Of a stretch of 46,970 bases of DNA, positions 33,701 through 44,728 are shown piece by piece. The stretch is from Lingula anatina (Eukaryota; Brachiopoda; Lingulata; Lingulida; Lingulidae). Under the pieces are notes generated by a model. The model did no database searches, had not been told where the DNA came from, and saw nothing but the letters and a program-made list of their open reading frames with translations. The stretch covers positions 52,072 to 99,041 of the forward strand of contig NW_019776164.1 in NCBI RefSeq assembly GCF_001039355.2. Direction: 5' to 3'. Position 1 is the first letter of the stretch. Every line of letters begins with the position of its first letter. A program made the translations under genes and the position numbers.

Positions 33701-34463
33701 GTTAGGTCGATCTAAAGTAGATCGATCTAATCTATGGAAATGGGGTGTAAGTGTGCACAAAAGTTAATTATCCCCCTAGCATGTTCAGCGGGTTGACGGG
33801 CATTTAAGCCACTTAAACAGGCTGCAACTTAGAGAGAATCCCCTCGGAGTAAGATCCATCTTGCTAGTACGACAGATTTATGGGAACCTAGTTTTAGTTA
33901 CGCTACGGACACCTAGCATGTAATGCCAGTTTGACAGGAATGGAAGTCCACAAGGAACTGAAGTCCCTTCCCCATGACTTTGTACAGGTGACATTCGTGT
34001 CATATATTGACCCCGATATTCTGACTAACCCTGACAGGTCCCATTCATATATATGGGACCCAGGACTTCCATTCCTTGGACTACCATTCCTGTCTCACCA
34101 GTTCTCGACGGAATAACTAAAACACCATTCTCTAACAAGTATTCTTAAAGTGATTACTAACCTTGGGAGTGATAAGTGACAAATCTCCATTGTGCTTCTG
34201 AGTTAGAGAATGCGTCATTATTTTCATTTACTACAAGTTACACTACGCAACTAAGCTAGATTCGTGTCGGATGTGTATTTTTATTTGTCGTGTTTCATTA
34301 ACCTACCCATAAGCCCTGCTTCTACTAGTTCCCCTCTTGTTTTAAGCCCTGCCCAAGGGGTACCTATTTTCATATTTGGTATCATCGAAGTTGGCTTAGC
34401 CCCTCCCTGAACAGCCCGAGGGGCTAACTTCGCCACCGCTGACATCAGTTTGTTAGCAGCCAT
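30765..34463 (-). CDS. UQCRB: Cytochrome b-c1 complex subunit 7 (UQCRB), four exons
   Basis: Family role: 14-kDa ubiquinone-binding-side subunit of respiratory complex III, on the mitochondrial inner membrane. Exons: 34307-34463, 33065-33127, 31453-31622, 30765-30845, all GT-AG and phase-consistent (1, 1, 0). Product about 156 residues. The recognisable family core is GLMWDDLAYGRDPTVREALR, then RRLPPDVHAARMVRISRALL, LPEEEWTTLE and MAPYIEQVKREKEEMKEW (human: GLMRDDTIYEDEDVKEAIRR, RMFRIKRALDL, ILPKEQWT, YLEPYLKEVIRERKEREEW). The N-terminus is about 45 residues longer than the usual ~111-residue protein and is basic and Ala/Lys-rich (MAANKLMSAVAKLAPRAVQG), like a mitochondrial presequence. The start lies in a CAAGATGGCTGC context. 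Introns hold family A elements, repeat P and exon-edge repeats. Confidence 0.88.
30897..31110 (+). mobile_element. Family A miniature element, copy 5 (UQCRB intron 3)
   Basis: About 214 bp, from ccccattcccagagattaga to atctatgggaatgccccc, with the shared core. It lies wholly within the last intron. Flanks CTGA and CTAA are only partly alike. Confidence 0.75.
31608..31822 (-). repeat. Tandem copies of the UQCRB exon 3 acceptor
   Basis: The true junction is ...TGCAG|GACTTATGTGGGACGAC. Upstream in the intron are three further copies (CAGGACTTATATGGGATGAC, CAGGACTTATGTGGGATGGC, CAGGACTTAAGAAGGATGGC), with taagtcctg starting at 31617, 31676, 31745 and 31808. Between them lie shared ttatttaaaagaaaagaaaa spacers. 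The repeated unit of about 59-69 bp thus includes the first coding bases and the 3' splice site. Confidence 0.85.
32035..32475 (+). repeat. Dispersed repeat P, copy 2, with terminal palindrome (UQCRB intron 2)
   Basis: Left arm 32035-32083 (gttactgggaatccacgctc...) is the inverted complement of 32103-32152, with a ~20-bp loop. The rest, to 32475, matches 14834-15202. Only this copy has both arms. Confidence 0.85.
33449..33893 (+). mobile_element. Diverged family A relative interrupted by another family A copy
   Basis: The ends gggaccattcccataac and tttatgggaacctag are inverted. The right part carries aaagttaattatccccctag, gacgggcatttaagcc and agagaatcccctcgga, the family A core in diverged form. 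The inner copy at 33533-33747 splits it. Confidence 0.75.
33533..33747 (-). mobile_element. Family A miniature element, copy 6, nested (UQCRB intron 1)
   Basis: 215 bp, reverse orientation. Exact TAAG duplication at 33529-33532 and 33748-33751. Its insertion into an older relative dates the subfamilies: the A-type moved after the outer subfamily had settled. Confidence 0.85.
33935..34105 (+). repeat. Dispersed repeat Q, copy 2
   Basis: acaggaatggaagtccacaa... to ggactaccattcctgtc. The two ends are roughly inverted complements (acaggaatgg / ccattcctgt). Also found at 20650 and, split by an insertion, at 5430-5700. Confidence 0.7.
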
Positions 34464-34769
34464 CTTGGCGTTACAGCACTGTGGCATTATGGGAACTATT
34501 TCTGTATAGCACGTTTTCCTTTTTTTACCAGAGTGTCGCAACTAACAATAATTTGTAATATATCTTATTCAAAATTAAAATTCAACTCTCCTTATTGTGT
34601 AACTGAAGATAATACATTCTCGGTAATAATCAAAAAGCCCCCAAAATGTGGTAATGTCGAGGGGCGGGTCAAGGTCACGAGAGAAGGAGGGGGAAAGTAG
34701 GTCAAGGGATGTTTTCCATTTACCATGCAGTAGTTGAAGAAAGTTAGTTTCATTACTACATCACAGAAA
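34464..34769. promoter_or_regulatory. Head-to-head promoter of UQCRB and HS1BP3
   Basis: Only about 306 bp separate the two start codons. On the UQCRB strand CAAGATGGCTGC overlaps the ATG, one mismatch from the TISU/YY1 consensus SAASATGGCGGC, which marks genes with very short 5' leaders. GTTCCCATAATGCC at about 34482-34495 (minus) resembles a ZNF143/SBS site. No TATA box. Bidirectional action is inferred. Confidence 0.55.
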
Positions 34770-35094
34770 TGCCACAAGCAACTGTAACAGTAAGGTGATT
34801 TTAGTTGCAGTTTATATGCATTTTTTTATATAAGATACTCAGTTAAAGGATTTTGGTATCAGATTCAAAGCACAATTTCCAAACATTCTGAGGTGACAGT
34901 TTGAAGTTACTGCAACATGCAGTACTTCAGTACTTTAGGTGGATGTGGATTTAAAGGAAACTTATGTCATTCCTTATTTGACTTTCGAAGACGAATTACA
35001 GATACTTTGGTGTGGCTTAAAAGTTGCGTTCAATAAATATACGGTCATACAGATTCAGCAGGTTTAACACTGAAGAATTCAGTTGTCAGTAAAA

Positions 35095-36409
35095 TAACAG
35101 ATTGATAGATTCTTTATTGATACACCTTTACAAATAAGGTACAATCAAGGACAAAGACAATTACATCTAACTACAACAGTACAAACAGGTATATAAATAA
35201 ATATACATGATTTCAATGTTTACATGTAGCATAATATCAATAAGTTACTTTATAATAAGTTATATAAGGAATGTATTATGGCAATCTATACATGAAGGTG
35301 ATGAATTAGAATGAGTACAATGGAGAGAGTACAGTGCATTAATAGAGGGCCTGTTCTCTTTGTTTTAAGCATCTATTTACAAAACACATAACCATTCTAA
35401 GAATGTCTATGTCTTGGGCACCCATAAGAAGATTAAACAGTTTATTATTGCTGAGGTCGCCCAGGGGTAGGAAATCTGACAGCTGCCCTCTGAAGGAATC
35501 ACGTAGTGAGTCATACGCTTTACACTCTAGCAGGAGGTGGAACTCATCTTCTACTTTATTGGAATCACAAAGTTTGCACAATCTTAACTCTGCGGGGATT
35601 TTTGGCTTGCAGTACCTGCCCCGTTCAATAGAGAGGTTGTGGGCGCTCACACGTAATTTGCAGAAGTTAGCCGTAATATTTTTTGGGGCCATGTGGGTGT
35701 AATTTTCACACACAAATTCCTTCTTAAATTTAACATAGGTTCTTAGTTTATTATCACTGCCCGTTTTGCTCATCAATGTGGCCCACTGGTCCTGATATAC
35801 AGAGTGCAGAGACTTTTTGGTCAAGGTCTGAGCTATCTTACCAGATACTGAGACTGGATTAGACCATAAATTCCCCAGGTTGTTCATGTTAAGTACAGTT
35901 TTTATACCAGAGGACCATGTAAACACACCGGATGAGGATAGGGATCTGTTCTCAATCAGAGCATCGGTGACTAAGGTAGACTGACCATTGTATATGGTTT
36001 TGTACAGGTGGCACCAATATTTGATGGACAGTGACAGTAATTGGATGAGAATGGGGAAGCTGCCTAGCTCACCACGTGCGGCATGATTAGTAGAGTTTTT
36101 GTTAATCCCTAGTATGGTTTTACAGGTTTTTAGGTGGACGAGTTCAGCAGGGGGCTTTTCGCATATATTAAAAAATTTTTCAATGGTCAAATTACGTAGT
36201 AGGTAAGGGGCCCAAATTTCGCACCCATAGCTAAGGATTGGAAGTAGGAGTGATTTGAATAACTTTAAGGCAATTTTTGTGGGCGCTGAAAATAGCTGAT
36301 TTCTTAATTTGAAAAATACTTTGAGTGCTTTATTTTTTACATCCTCCATGGCCTTGGTAAATTTGCCGGATGGCAAATCTACTCCAAGTCGATCATTGTA
36401 CTGTACCGC
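35095..36409 (-). mobile_element. 5'-truncated non-LTR retrotransposon (RT C-terminus and zf-RVT)
   Basis: The open frame 36409-35339 encodes VQYNDRLGVDLP, then FKSLLLPILSYGCEIWAPYL (the LL-P-LSYG-E-W end of the reverse transcriptase). It ends with a CKLCDSNKVEDEFHLLLEC knuckle (C-x2-C-x9-H-x4-C, zf-RVT). Downstream to 35095 is a 3' tail with AATAAAGAATCTATCAATC, as in CR1/RTE-like 3' ends. No endonuclease or polymerase catalytic part remains. The element lies antisense in HS1BP3 intron 1. The frame is intact over about 345 codons, so the insertion is fairly young. Confidence 0.85.
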
Positions 36410-36568
36410 TCAAATCTTAACTGAATTGATTTTAAAATTTTGTCATTCTCAAAATATGTCGGAGTGAAGTTTTATGATATTTTCCTGTGGCTAGGGGCTA
36501 ATATTAGTATACAAGGATACACAAATGCTGAGTTGTACATAAATCTGTTCACTGTGCACTGGCACTAG

Positions 36569-36570
<2 letters not shown>

Positions 36571-36622
<52 letters not shown>
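36571..36622. repeat. (CT)n microsatellite in HS1BP3 intron 1
   Basis: About 26 CT units, 170 bp upstream of the exon 2 acceptor. Confidence 0.9.
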
Positions 36623-36626
<4 letters not shown>

Positions 36627-36942
36627 CACTATCTGTTTTCATTTCTCTGTGTGAACTTAATTCTGTCTTTTTTATGTCTGCACATTTGTCAGCTTTTCTG
36701 TCTTAATTGTTCTCTCCATCTTTCTGCATTACAGTGTGCTATTTTTTTCTCTTCTTTATTATAACAACCATCTTTTTGCCTCTTCTGTAGAGAGTTAAAG
36801 AACAAAGACATGGGCCTCGACCTGAGTGTTCCAACGCACAAAGTCATCCCCGGTTTAATACGAAGCACGGTAGAGTACCATGTGGTTGTGGTGTCGGAGC
36901 TGCATTTTTTCAAGTCTCCGAAACACCGAGAGACAGATGTTG

Positions 36943-37155
36943 TCCAGTACATGGTAAGCTATTCTGTATTGAAAATCCTCGCCTCTGAATTCAGGGATTT
37001 TTTTTAAATAATAGAAAAAAAAAAATGAAAGTATTATCCAATACATGGTTAGTTATTGTGTATTGAAAATCCTCGCCTCTGACTTCAGGGATTTTTTTTA
37101 AATAATTAAAAAAAAAAAATGAAAGTATTATCCAATACATGGTTAGTTATTGTAC
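36943..37155 (+). repeat. Tandem copies of the HS1BP3 exon 2 donor
   Basis: A 94-bp unit starts in the exon (TCCAGTACATG|GTAAGC at 36943). It recurs at 37037 and, truncated, at 37131 (TCCAATACATG|GTTAGT). The intervening text (ttgaaaatcctcgcctctga, cttcagggattttttttaaa) is nearly identical. The duplication therefore copies the last ~11 coding bases plus the 5' splice site into the intron. Confidence 0.9.
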
Positions 37156-37841
37156 CACCAGCGTAGGCGCTGGCGGTACACATGGTTTTAGTCCCGACCC
37201 GTATGTTCCGCCGGCTCCTGCGGCTCCGCCGGCTACTTACTTGTCCCAATGCAGTTGTTATAATTACTCATACTCCTCAAATTTATATACTAAATGTCAG
37301 TACTAGTATTTCCTTTTGAAATGTAAAGGAATACATGGCAGATTTCTGTGACTGGTCAGTCATTTAAAACTTAATTATTTAATATTAAGAAATGTTCCAA
37401 GTGCAGATAATTATGTATGCAAACAAAAATAGACTGTTATCATTGAACTTTTTTGAGCATTCCATCTTGTTTTTTTATTTCAGCATTGAAGACGATCTTG
37501 ATCAGTTGATGAAAGTAAGCTAAAAAAAACCAAAGCCGAAGCCAAAACCAGATATAGCAACCAAACCAGCCTTAACAACCAAACCAGCAATAGCAACCAA
37601 ACCAGCAGTAGCAACCAAACCAGCCATAGCATCCAAACCATCTGTGGCCAAGAATACAAAGCCAGTTTTACCGGCAAAGCCAAAGCCAGGAGCAGATTCA
37701 AAGCCACAGTTGTCAGCTTCCAAAGAGGAGGATTTATTTTCTGCTCCGGATGTGTCTTCAGATATGGGTACAGATGACATTATGAAGTACATTGAAAGCC
37801 AGGCATCTCAATCTGAAGCTGATTTGGACTTGTTTTCATAA

Positions 37842-38090
37842 TATAAAAAAAAAAAAGAATCTGCTAAAATACTTATTGCCATTGCCATGCATGGTTACCC
37901 CTTTTTTACTGGTCTTTGCCCAGGGTGTCAGGGCACTAAAAATGAAACTATTCTGCAAAACAATTAATTACCCCGTAGCAGCTTCAGTAGGCATGACAGA
38001 CATTTAAGCCGTTTAAGTTGATTGCAATTTAGTGAAATCCCCTCAGAGATTGAGTACAATAGGGTCTGGGAATGGTCCCTTAGCTGTGCA
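37842..38090 (+). mobile_element. HS1BP3 3' end and a family A-related fragment
   Basis: An AT/A-rich tail follows the stop. At about 37955-38075, taattaccccgtagcagctt, gacagacatttaagcc and agtgaaatcccctcagaga are a half-element related to the outer 33449-33893 subfamily, ending ctgggaatggtcc. Confidence 0.6.
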
Positions 38091-39255
38091 GTATTGCTGA
38101 TGTGGGTTATATATGAAATCAGGATCAAGCTGGCAATAACAAAATCCAGAACTTAAGGTACTGGTCTCATGCGCGTAAGGCGAATACAATAAGTGTCATT
38201 CAATTTTTTTCAAAATATGCATGATGTATCAAGTAGAATTATGTTAAAAATAATTTTAAATAATTTTTTAAATCCTTTATAATGATAAGGGTGCTCAATT
38301 TTCCACCCCTTTTAAATCAAAGTTTGTGTTTTGGAGATTGAAAATTTGGCTTTGTAAATTTTCACTGATCACATCTTGCTCATTACAAAACCCAGTTTTT
38401 CGTTTGTCGGAAATTTAATAGATAGATAATTTAGTTTGATATGCTTTAAAAGTGTTTTCATACATAATTTTATATGCCCTGATGCTTTTACATAGGGATC
38501 AGATCATAACTGTGATATTGTTAATATGTAATTGTGCAAATTTTGCATACAACTGATCCAATATTATTTTGAAGAAACTGAATCCATATATTAAATCTTT
38601 TAATCTAACTAGATTTATGATATACCTGAAGACTCTGCAGCTTCCACTCTGAGACTTTAGTTGGTCTGTTGAAAAATTAATAACTTGGAACTACATATTC
38701 TCAGTCTTGTTAAGCTGAGATTACATTTGAAATGCGATGCCCGTGCCTGTATACTGCCCGTAATATCCTTTTCATATGACATCTGAGCGGGGGTAGACGG
38801 TGGCCCATTTCACACGGAATCGTACGGATTTAAGGCCATGTAATGTAGACATACTCGGCATAGCCTGTAGCTCCTTACGATTAAAAAACTTGTGCGGACA
38901 ATTTCGTCGCACAGCGCCTGTGTAAATGTAATCCAGACTTGAAGTAATGTGTCAGTTCGACTTATTATTAGTCCAGTATTAGGTTACAAAGCTTCTAGGT
39001 AAAATATAACTAAGTGACTAATCAACATAGTGTATAAAATCTTATTTGTTCAGTAATGTGCCATATTGACTATCATTTCCAGAATAATCAATATAATAGT
39101 CTAAAATTGCCATGTGTGTGTGTGTGTGTAAGTGTGTGTGTGTGTGTATGCTGGGGGGAGGGCAAGGATTAGATATTTTGCCTCACTAAGATCAGAAAAT
39201 GCATGACAGAGGAATTGGTTATTTCTTGTTACATTTATCATAACATATTTGGTAA

Positions 39256-39337
39256 GGGGGGGGGGGGGAAGGAGGTGTTAACACTTGTTCGTTTTGCCCC
39301 CCCCCCCCCCCCCTCCTCCTTTTTCTTCTTTTTCCCT

Positions 39338-39368
<31 letters not shown>

Positions 39369-39390
39369 TTTTTNTGATCTGTAACTGGAG
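39256..39390. repeat. G-tract/C-tract hairpin followed by pyrimidine-rich tract
   Basis: GGGGGGG...aaggaggtgttaacacttgt then tcgttttg and a long C run, then a T/C tract that contains the N at 39374. A close relative, with G20, aaggggggtttaaacctttt and C15, lies at 39662-39724. Both have the shape of very short palindromic insertions with homopolymer arms. Confidence 0.6.
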
Positions 39391-41824
39391 TATTATAATA
39401 AAGATAAGCCTATTATGCAGAAATGAAAATGTGCATTTTATTGGAAACATTTTAGCATGATATATGATGAATTCTAGGGGCTATTTGTCCTTTATTCTTG
39501 ACATCCAAATAGTAATATTTTCAATTATCGATATGGGAGCTGAAATTAAAATACGCGCATGCTTTCATAAGAAACCATGGGAAATGTTTCCACCGATGTC
39601 TTTATAATCAAATATATATGTTTAATATAACGCACAAGCTATTGATAGTATTTTAAATTTTGGGGGGGGGGGGGGGGGGGAAGGGGGGTTTAAACCTTTT
39701 TTGTTTGTGCCCCCCCCCCCCCCCAATTCTGTCATTATTATCATATTTCACATTATGATGGTTTTATTAAGATTTATGTTAACAGTTGATGAATTGTAAT
39801 TCTATCTTAAAATGTCCATGCCCATAAGTGCTTTTAATTGCATAATTCTGATCTTTAGTTTGGAGATGACCAGAAAAGTTAATTATTATGAAAAATGTGC
39901 ATACAATGTCATGGTGAAACCCTAGAAAACATAGTGATGTTATTAGAGTTGATGTTAATTTTTGGTGCAATTTGCTGTATGTTGCATTTTATGGTGACAC
40001 TGAATTCTCATTTTCATGAATCATTTTTCATTGAAGAGTCATAATTAATTTTTCCATGATATTGTCATTTGAATAATATGTAAAATGGTGGTTAAATAAG
40101 TGCAATAAATTCATATTTTAATTATCACCAATATGTTGTTTTATCATCCTAATATATGCTTCTAATGCACATCCTTTATAAAGTCACTGTAGTAGAAGAA
40201 TTAAAAGATGGAAAACATTTAATTTATGAGTAAATCTAAATCCTTAGTTCCCTTTCATTTAAAGATTATGTAAATGATTGTCCGTTTTATTTAGGCAAGT
40301 TATTAAATTTTTGTAAATAACAAATTTTAACATATATATCCCCCTGTAAAAAGGGTTAATGGTATAATTTGTAGTTATGCTACCTGCAAATCTCGTAAAA
40401 ATGCACGCCATATTTAAATCCAACTTAAATAAATAAAATATATATTTAAATAAATAAAGATATCTTTTTCAAAAGCCAGTAACTTTCCACTATTCCATAA
40501 CACTGGGAAATCAGTTGTAATAATTAGCCATTTTATTATATGATACATTAAATTTTAAGTATCTACAAAGAAAATGATACCACTACGTACATTAATAAGG
40601 TTTTACTATTGGTAAAGAAAAACAGTGGGCATTGGACCTTTAATAGAAAAATTCTGCTTGATAGATTATATGAAAATGATACAGAGACCCTACCGTTTCA
40701 GGGAAAAGGGTTGATTTTTCAGGAAAATTGAGTTTTTTTTTATTAAAGGTCAAATGCTCACTGTCTGGCTTTAATCCATCACAGCTTTTTATGCTACAGA
40801 ATTGAGCAAGGCCAGGACATTGATATGATTGAAAATAACCTGACACATTTTTGGGTGAACAGTTTGTGAACACATCGTACATAATTCACAGTCACCTTTT
40901 CCAGTCCAGATTCTGAGGGTAATTACAAAAAAAAAAAAAAAAAAAAGTTTTTTCACCTCAGTTCATGAAATTTCTATCTTCCACAACAGAAAATGACAAT
41001 GTGCTGCAAAATAATTATAAATCTCATTTAAGTATTGATCACCAATGTATGAATATGTACAGATTTTCTGTTTTATATTCTACTCTTTATAACAACTTTA
41101 CCCCTTCACCAACTTTACATCCCACCCCTAGAAAAAATTAAAATTATATCAAAATAACATGGCCAGACCAAATTCATAAGTAGGTTAAATAATGAGGACA
41201 ACCATTGCAAATTTTGAGAAAACTCATTATTTTACACATCTTTCTTTTTTAATAGAAATTGTGCATGATTCTTGGTTTAGTAAGTGGGAGAAATTTACAA
41301 GGGATCTCCCAGGAATAGCCTTTATACTCTAGTGTTTTTTAAACATAAAAGTCACCCGCATTGTGGATTTCATAATTCCTTCCACCATATTTTTATTAAG
41401 AAAAGAAAAAAAAAAAAAAAATTGCCCCAGACCTACAGTTAAGTTTCTATACTCATACAGCACCACATGATACAATCAAAACATAAACAAATTTCATCCT
41501 TAACTTACTTATCAATTCTGTCTGTCCTAAATTAATAATAAAAAGCCCTACCCCTGACACAACTCCAGTACCTGAAGTTCCTGCTCTTAGCAAGCTGACA
41601 TCAGATAATAATTGCACTTTGTTACAGACATACAACCCACAAGACACCTTTATATTAAAAAAAATTTGAAATCTCAGAAATTTATCACCAAGGTAACTCC
41701 TATACAGGACTGCTGCAAAAATGAGATCTATAATTTTTTTTAATCCGATTGCCCAGAGTGTAATACAAAACTTACAGTGACTAAACACAAGAGACTCGGT
41801 ACTCAAAAACTGCTTCATTGATTG

Positions 41825-41985
41825 CAGGGGCGGATCCAGAGCTATTTTCTGTCAGTTTTCTAAATTATCTTTGTTGATCTATCCTCCAGTTTTGACTGTT
41901 TTCAGACAGAAAAATTGGGTACTCGTCAGTGTAAACTTGAAAATCTGACCATCTGACCCAGAAGAAGGACTCAATCCACCTCTGA
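41825..41985. mobile_element. Miniature element with CAGGGGCGGAT ends, second full copy
   Basis: From CAGGGGCGGATCCAGAG to CTCAATCCACCTCTG. The interior aacttgaaaatctgaccatc is the complement of part of 20340-20468, so the copies are in opposite orientation. No clear target duplication. Confidence 0.6.
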
Positions 41986-42635
41986 ATTATAATTCAGAGA
42001 ATGGTTTTGGATAACGATTACTTTGGTGAATACCAAAAATGTGTTGAAATTTCCCGGAAAATTTTATGATTATTTTCTACCAAAAAGTCATCTGCTCATT
42101 GTATGTCTTAAAATATTCTAAGGTAGATGAAAATGACTAGTAATCATACCATAACTAACAACTTAAGAGTGCCTACGTAAGGCATCGTAACATTATCTGG
42201 ATTCCCAAATGAGATCCACAAGGGACTTCAGTATTTTCCAACACACCTATTTACTCGATAGCTGTCCACTGGTTTTCACTCTCTAGTTACCAAGTCAGGG
42301 GGTAATCCTAGAGAGTAGTGCAAATTGACAATTTCTCCACAATTTCTTGGTGGAGTCTTTCACCAAATAAACAAATAGACATAAAAACAAACTTGCGATA
42401 CTTAAATTGCCTTTCCAATTGCTCATACCCACAGTTGACACCACCTTAAATCTGCCTATGCCCCTTTGTCTGTGTCATAACTCCCATCTTTTGCCTTTAC
42501 AAGCAAATGAAGCCATTTTAAACCTGCTCGCATCCTACTATCTCTTCCTGTGTTAAAGTGGACCATTAGTAACACTTAATATCTTCCAATCTGATCTTGA
42601 TCACAAGAACAAGTCTGACTATAGGCTGACAAAAT

Positions 42636-44691
42636 TCACTTCACATGACCTGATGAGTCAAATAATAAAACTGATTCTGAGTCTGTGATATCTATGCTGA
42701 CTTCAGGGGAGCACGTCCATGTGCATGCATTCTCCTGCACGTTACTCGTGAGTTCTGTGCATGTAATATCCAGCACGTACTGGCCCGTATGGTAAAAAGT
42801 CAGGTGACACGTGTGGCGGAATGTGCTTCCACTGCCGAGCTGAAATTGTACAGGATAAAAATCAGTTTTTCACAAAATTAAGAAAGGTAGTCAATGAAAG
42901 CACATAATTTATATGGACGAAAATTTATTGCAAGAAATAATAATAAGTAAGAAAATAGTAAGAAATAATAATAATAAACAAATAATACAAAACAAATAGT
43001 CAACATGTTCCATTATCATTTTTGAAAAAAAAAAATTTCTTGTAATTTTTTTTAACTACAAAATGGACATATAAATGTATAAAAAAGAAAATAACAAAAA
43101 AAATTGATCACATTTGCGAAAACATGCATCAAAACAAATGAACAAACCTCAGGTGTATTTTTACAAGACTGTCCTGTTATAGTCACATGACGATCACATG
43201 ACAAGTCTGGATTGTACTTCCTGTGGCACTGTACTGATAGAGTGCATTCTGGGATAGGGAAATCTGGAAAATATCATTTGAAACTTAAGTTAAATCAAAC
43301 AATTTACCTTCTGAATCAGCTACTGTAAGAATGAGAATAAATCTTATCTCACAAATAATTATTTAATAACATTCTGTGATGATAATTACTAACTTTGGAA
43401 CCATATTTACAAAATAACTACATTTAGCTCCATTCACAAGAGCATTATCAGGCTGAATAACTACAAGTCTTTAGGAGTTGGTTGACCTGTGAGCAATTCT
43501 CACTAGGGGAGTGATTGACTGCAATCAATTTAACTTTCCTGTCTTTATGTGTAGAGAATACTGCTGAAAAGTAATTCTGTGTTTTAAAACAACTTTTCGG
43601 GTCCTATACACACCACTATAGTCACTATAGCCACTGGGACAAAAGGAATTCAGAAAACTAACTGCTCTCAATGGGGCCGTAGCAATAGTCCAAAGGTTCA
43701 ATTGTCCGAAGGTTCATTGGTCCGAATGTTCATTACAGAACCTTCGGACCAATGAACCCTTGATTAAAAAAACGATGAAAATGTTACATTTTTTAGGACC
43801 TTCGGACCAATGAACCTTCGGACTATCGAGACGCCCCCCTCTCAATAATATTATAAATTGCAAAACATTAATCCGGAGAGAGAGAGAGAATTTATCAGGA
43901 GACACTGTCAAATTTCCACTAGCCAAATCAGACCCATTACGTTTTAAAAACACTTTTGACACAAAAATTAATTTACTAGTCAGTAGCTTTGGACTGGAGT
44001 CTAATTTCTGTTTTATAAAATGGTGTTTCACCTGAGCGACAAGTAAGGCTGACGTCTAGCTGTACCAGCTCCCCAGTGTTGAACTGATGTGCTTCCCCAC
44101 TGTAACCTCTTTTGTTTAAAGAAATATCTGAAAATATAACAAAAATAACATCTTAGTTTTATCTAGTGGATGTGATAAAGCATTTATTGACATTCCTCTG
44201 TTTCCAGATGTAAATAAAATCTACATTTTTTACCACTAAATAAATTTTCTAAATTCTCTTATGTTTATATAACACATTAAGTTACTTTAATTAATTTGAA
44301 TCACTTAACATTAAATTAAATTCAATTAAATGTTCTATTCTTTTTTCATTCCATCATGCCTACCCCAGTGAATAGGAGTCTCTCTCACAAGCTCCAACTG
44401 AGCATCACTCCATGGCAGTTTATCCACAGCAATCTTCCCAGACTTCTGTAGGTGAGGGATACTCCATCGAATGTCCACAAATTCAGACAAATATTTAAGG
44501 CACTCTTCCTGTATCTTTTCTGCAACCTCTGATCCTTCTGCGTTGTCATGGAGATGGTGCGATAAAGAGTCTCTGTGTCGCCTGTGAACAGGTTCACTAC
44601 TTTCTACGTCTTCATTGTCGTTTTCTAATGGAATGTCATATAGTTCTTGTATTTTGCACCTCCTGATAGGAATCCATATCCTGTTAAATAA

Positions 44692-44728
<37 letters not shown>

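Larger units (their letters stand above)
34770..37841 (+). pseudogene. HS1BP3: HS1BP3 (HCLS1-binding protein 3), middle exons missing
   Basis: Family role: cytosolic PX-domain adaptor binding phosphatidic acid, tied to autophagy control. Exon 1, 34770-34795 (MPQATVTVR), joins in phase to exon 2, 36791-36953. Exon 2 reads ELKNKDMGLDLSVPTHKVIP, then VEYHVVVVSELHFFKSPKHR and ETDVVQYM, the start of the PX domain (human GLDLTVPQHQEV, VEYQILVVTRLAAFKSAKHR, PEDVVQFL). The last exon, 37484-37841, gives IEDDLDQLMK, a lysine-proline stretch with ATKPA repeats, and GTDDIMKYIESQ to DLDLFS (human VEEDLDQIL, MDILQYIQ). The remaining PX domain and acidic middle are absent from the 530-bp gap, exon phases do not fit, and an in-frame TAA sits at 37521-37523. 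Either a broken gene or a collapsed assembly. Confidence 0.85.
38091..42635. other. Long intergenic region, no gene seen
   Basis: AT-rich, with no convincing coding frame. Frames at 39779-39970, 40640-40882 and 41453-41818 have no recognisable domain. It holds a (TG)n run (39114-39146), two G-tract/C-tract elements (39256-39315 and 39662-39724), A-tracts (40927-40946, 41404-41420) and the element at 41825-41985. Confidence 0.55.

Noticed and set aside
43714-44031. 105-codon minus frame
   Set aside because: Lies in a TRAPPC9 intron and runs through the GGTCCGAAGG palindromes; the phase-correct exon starts at 44032.
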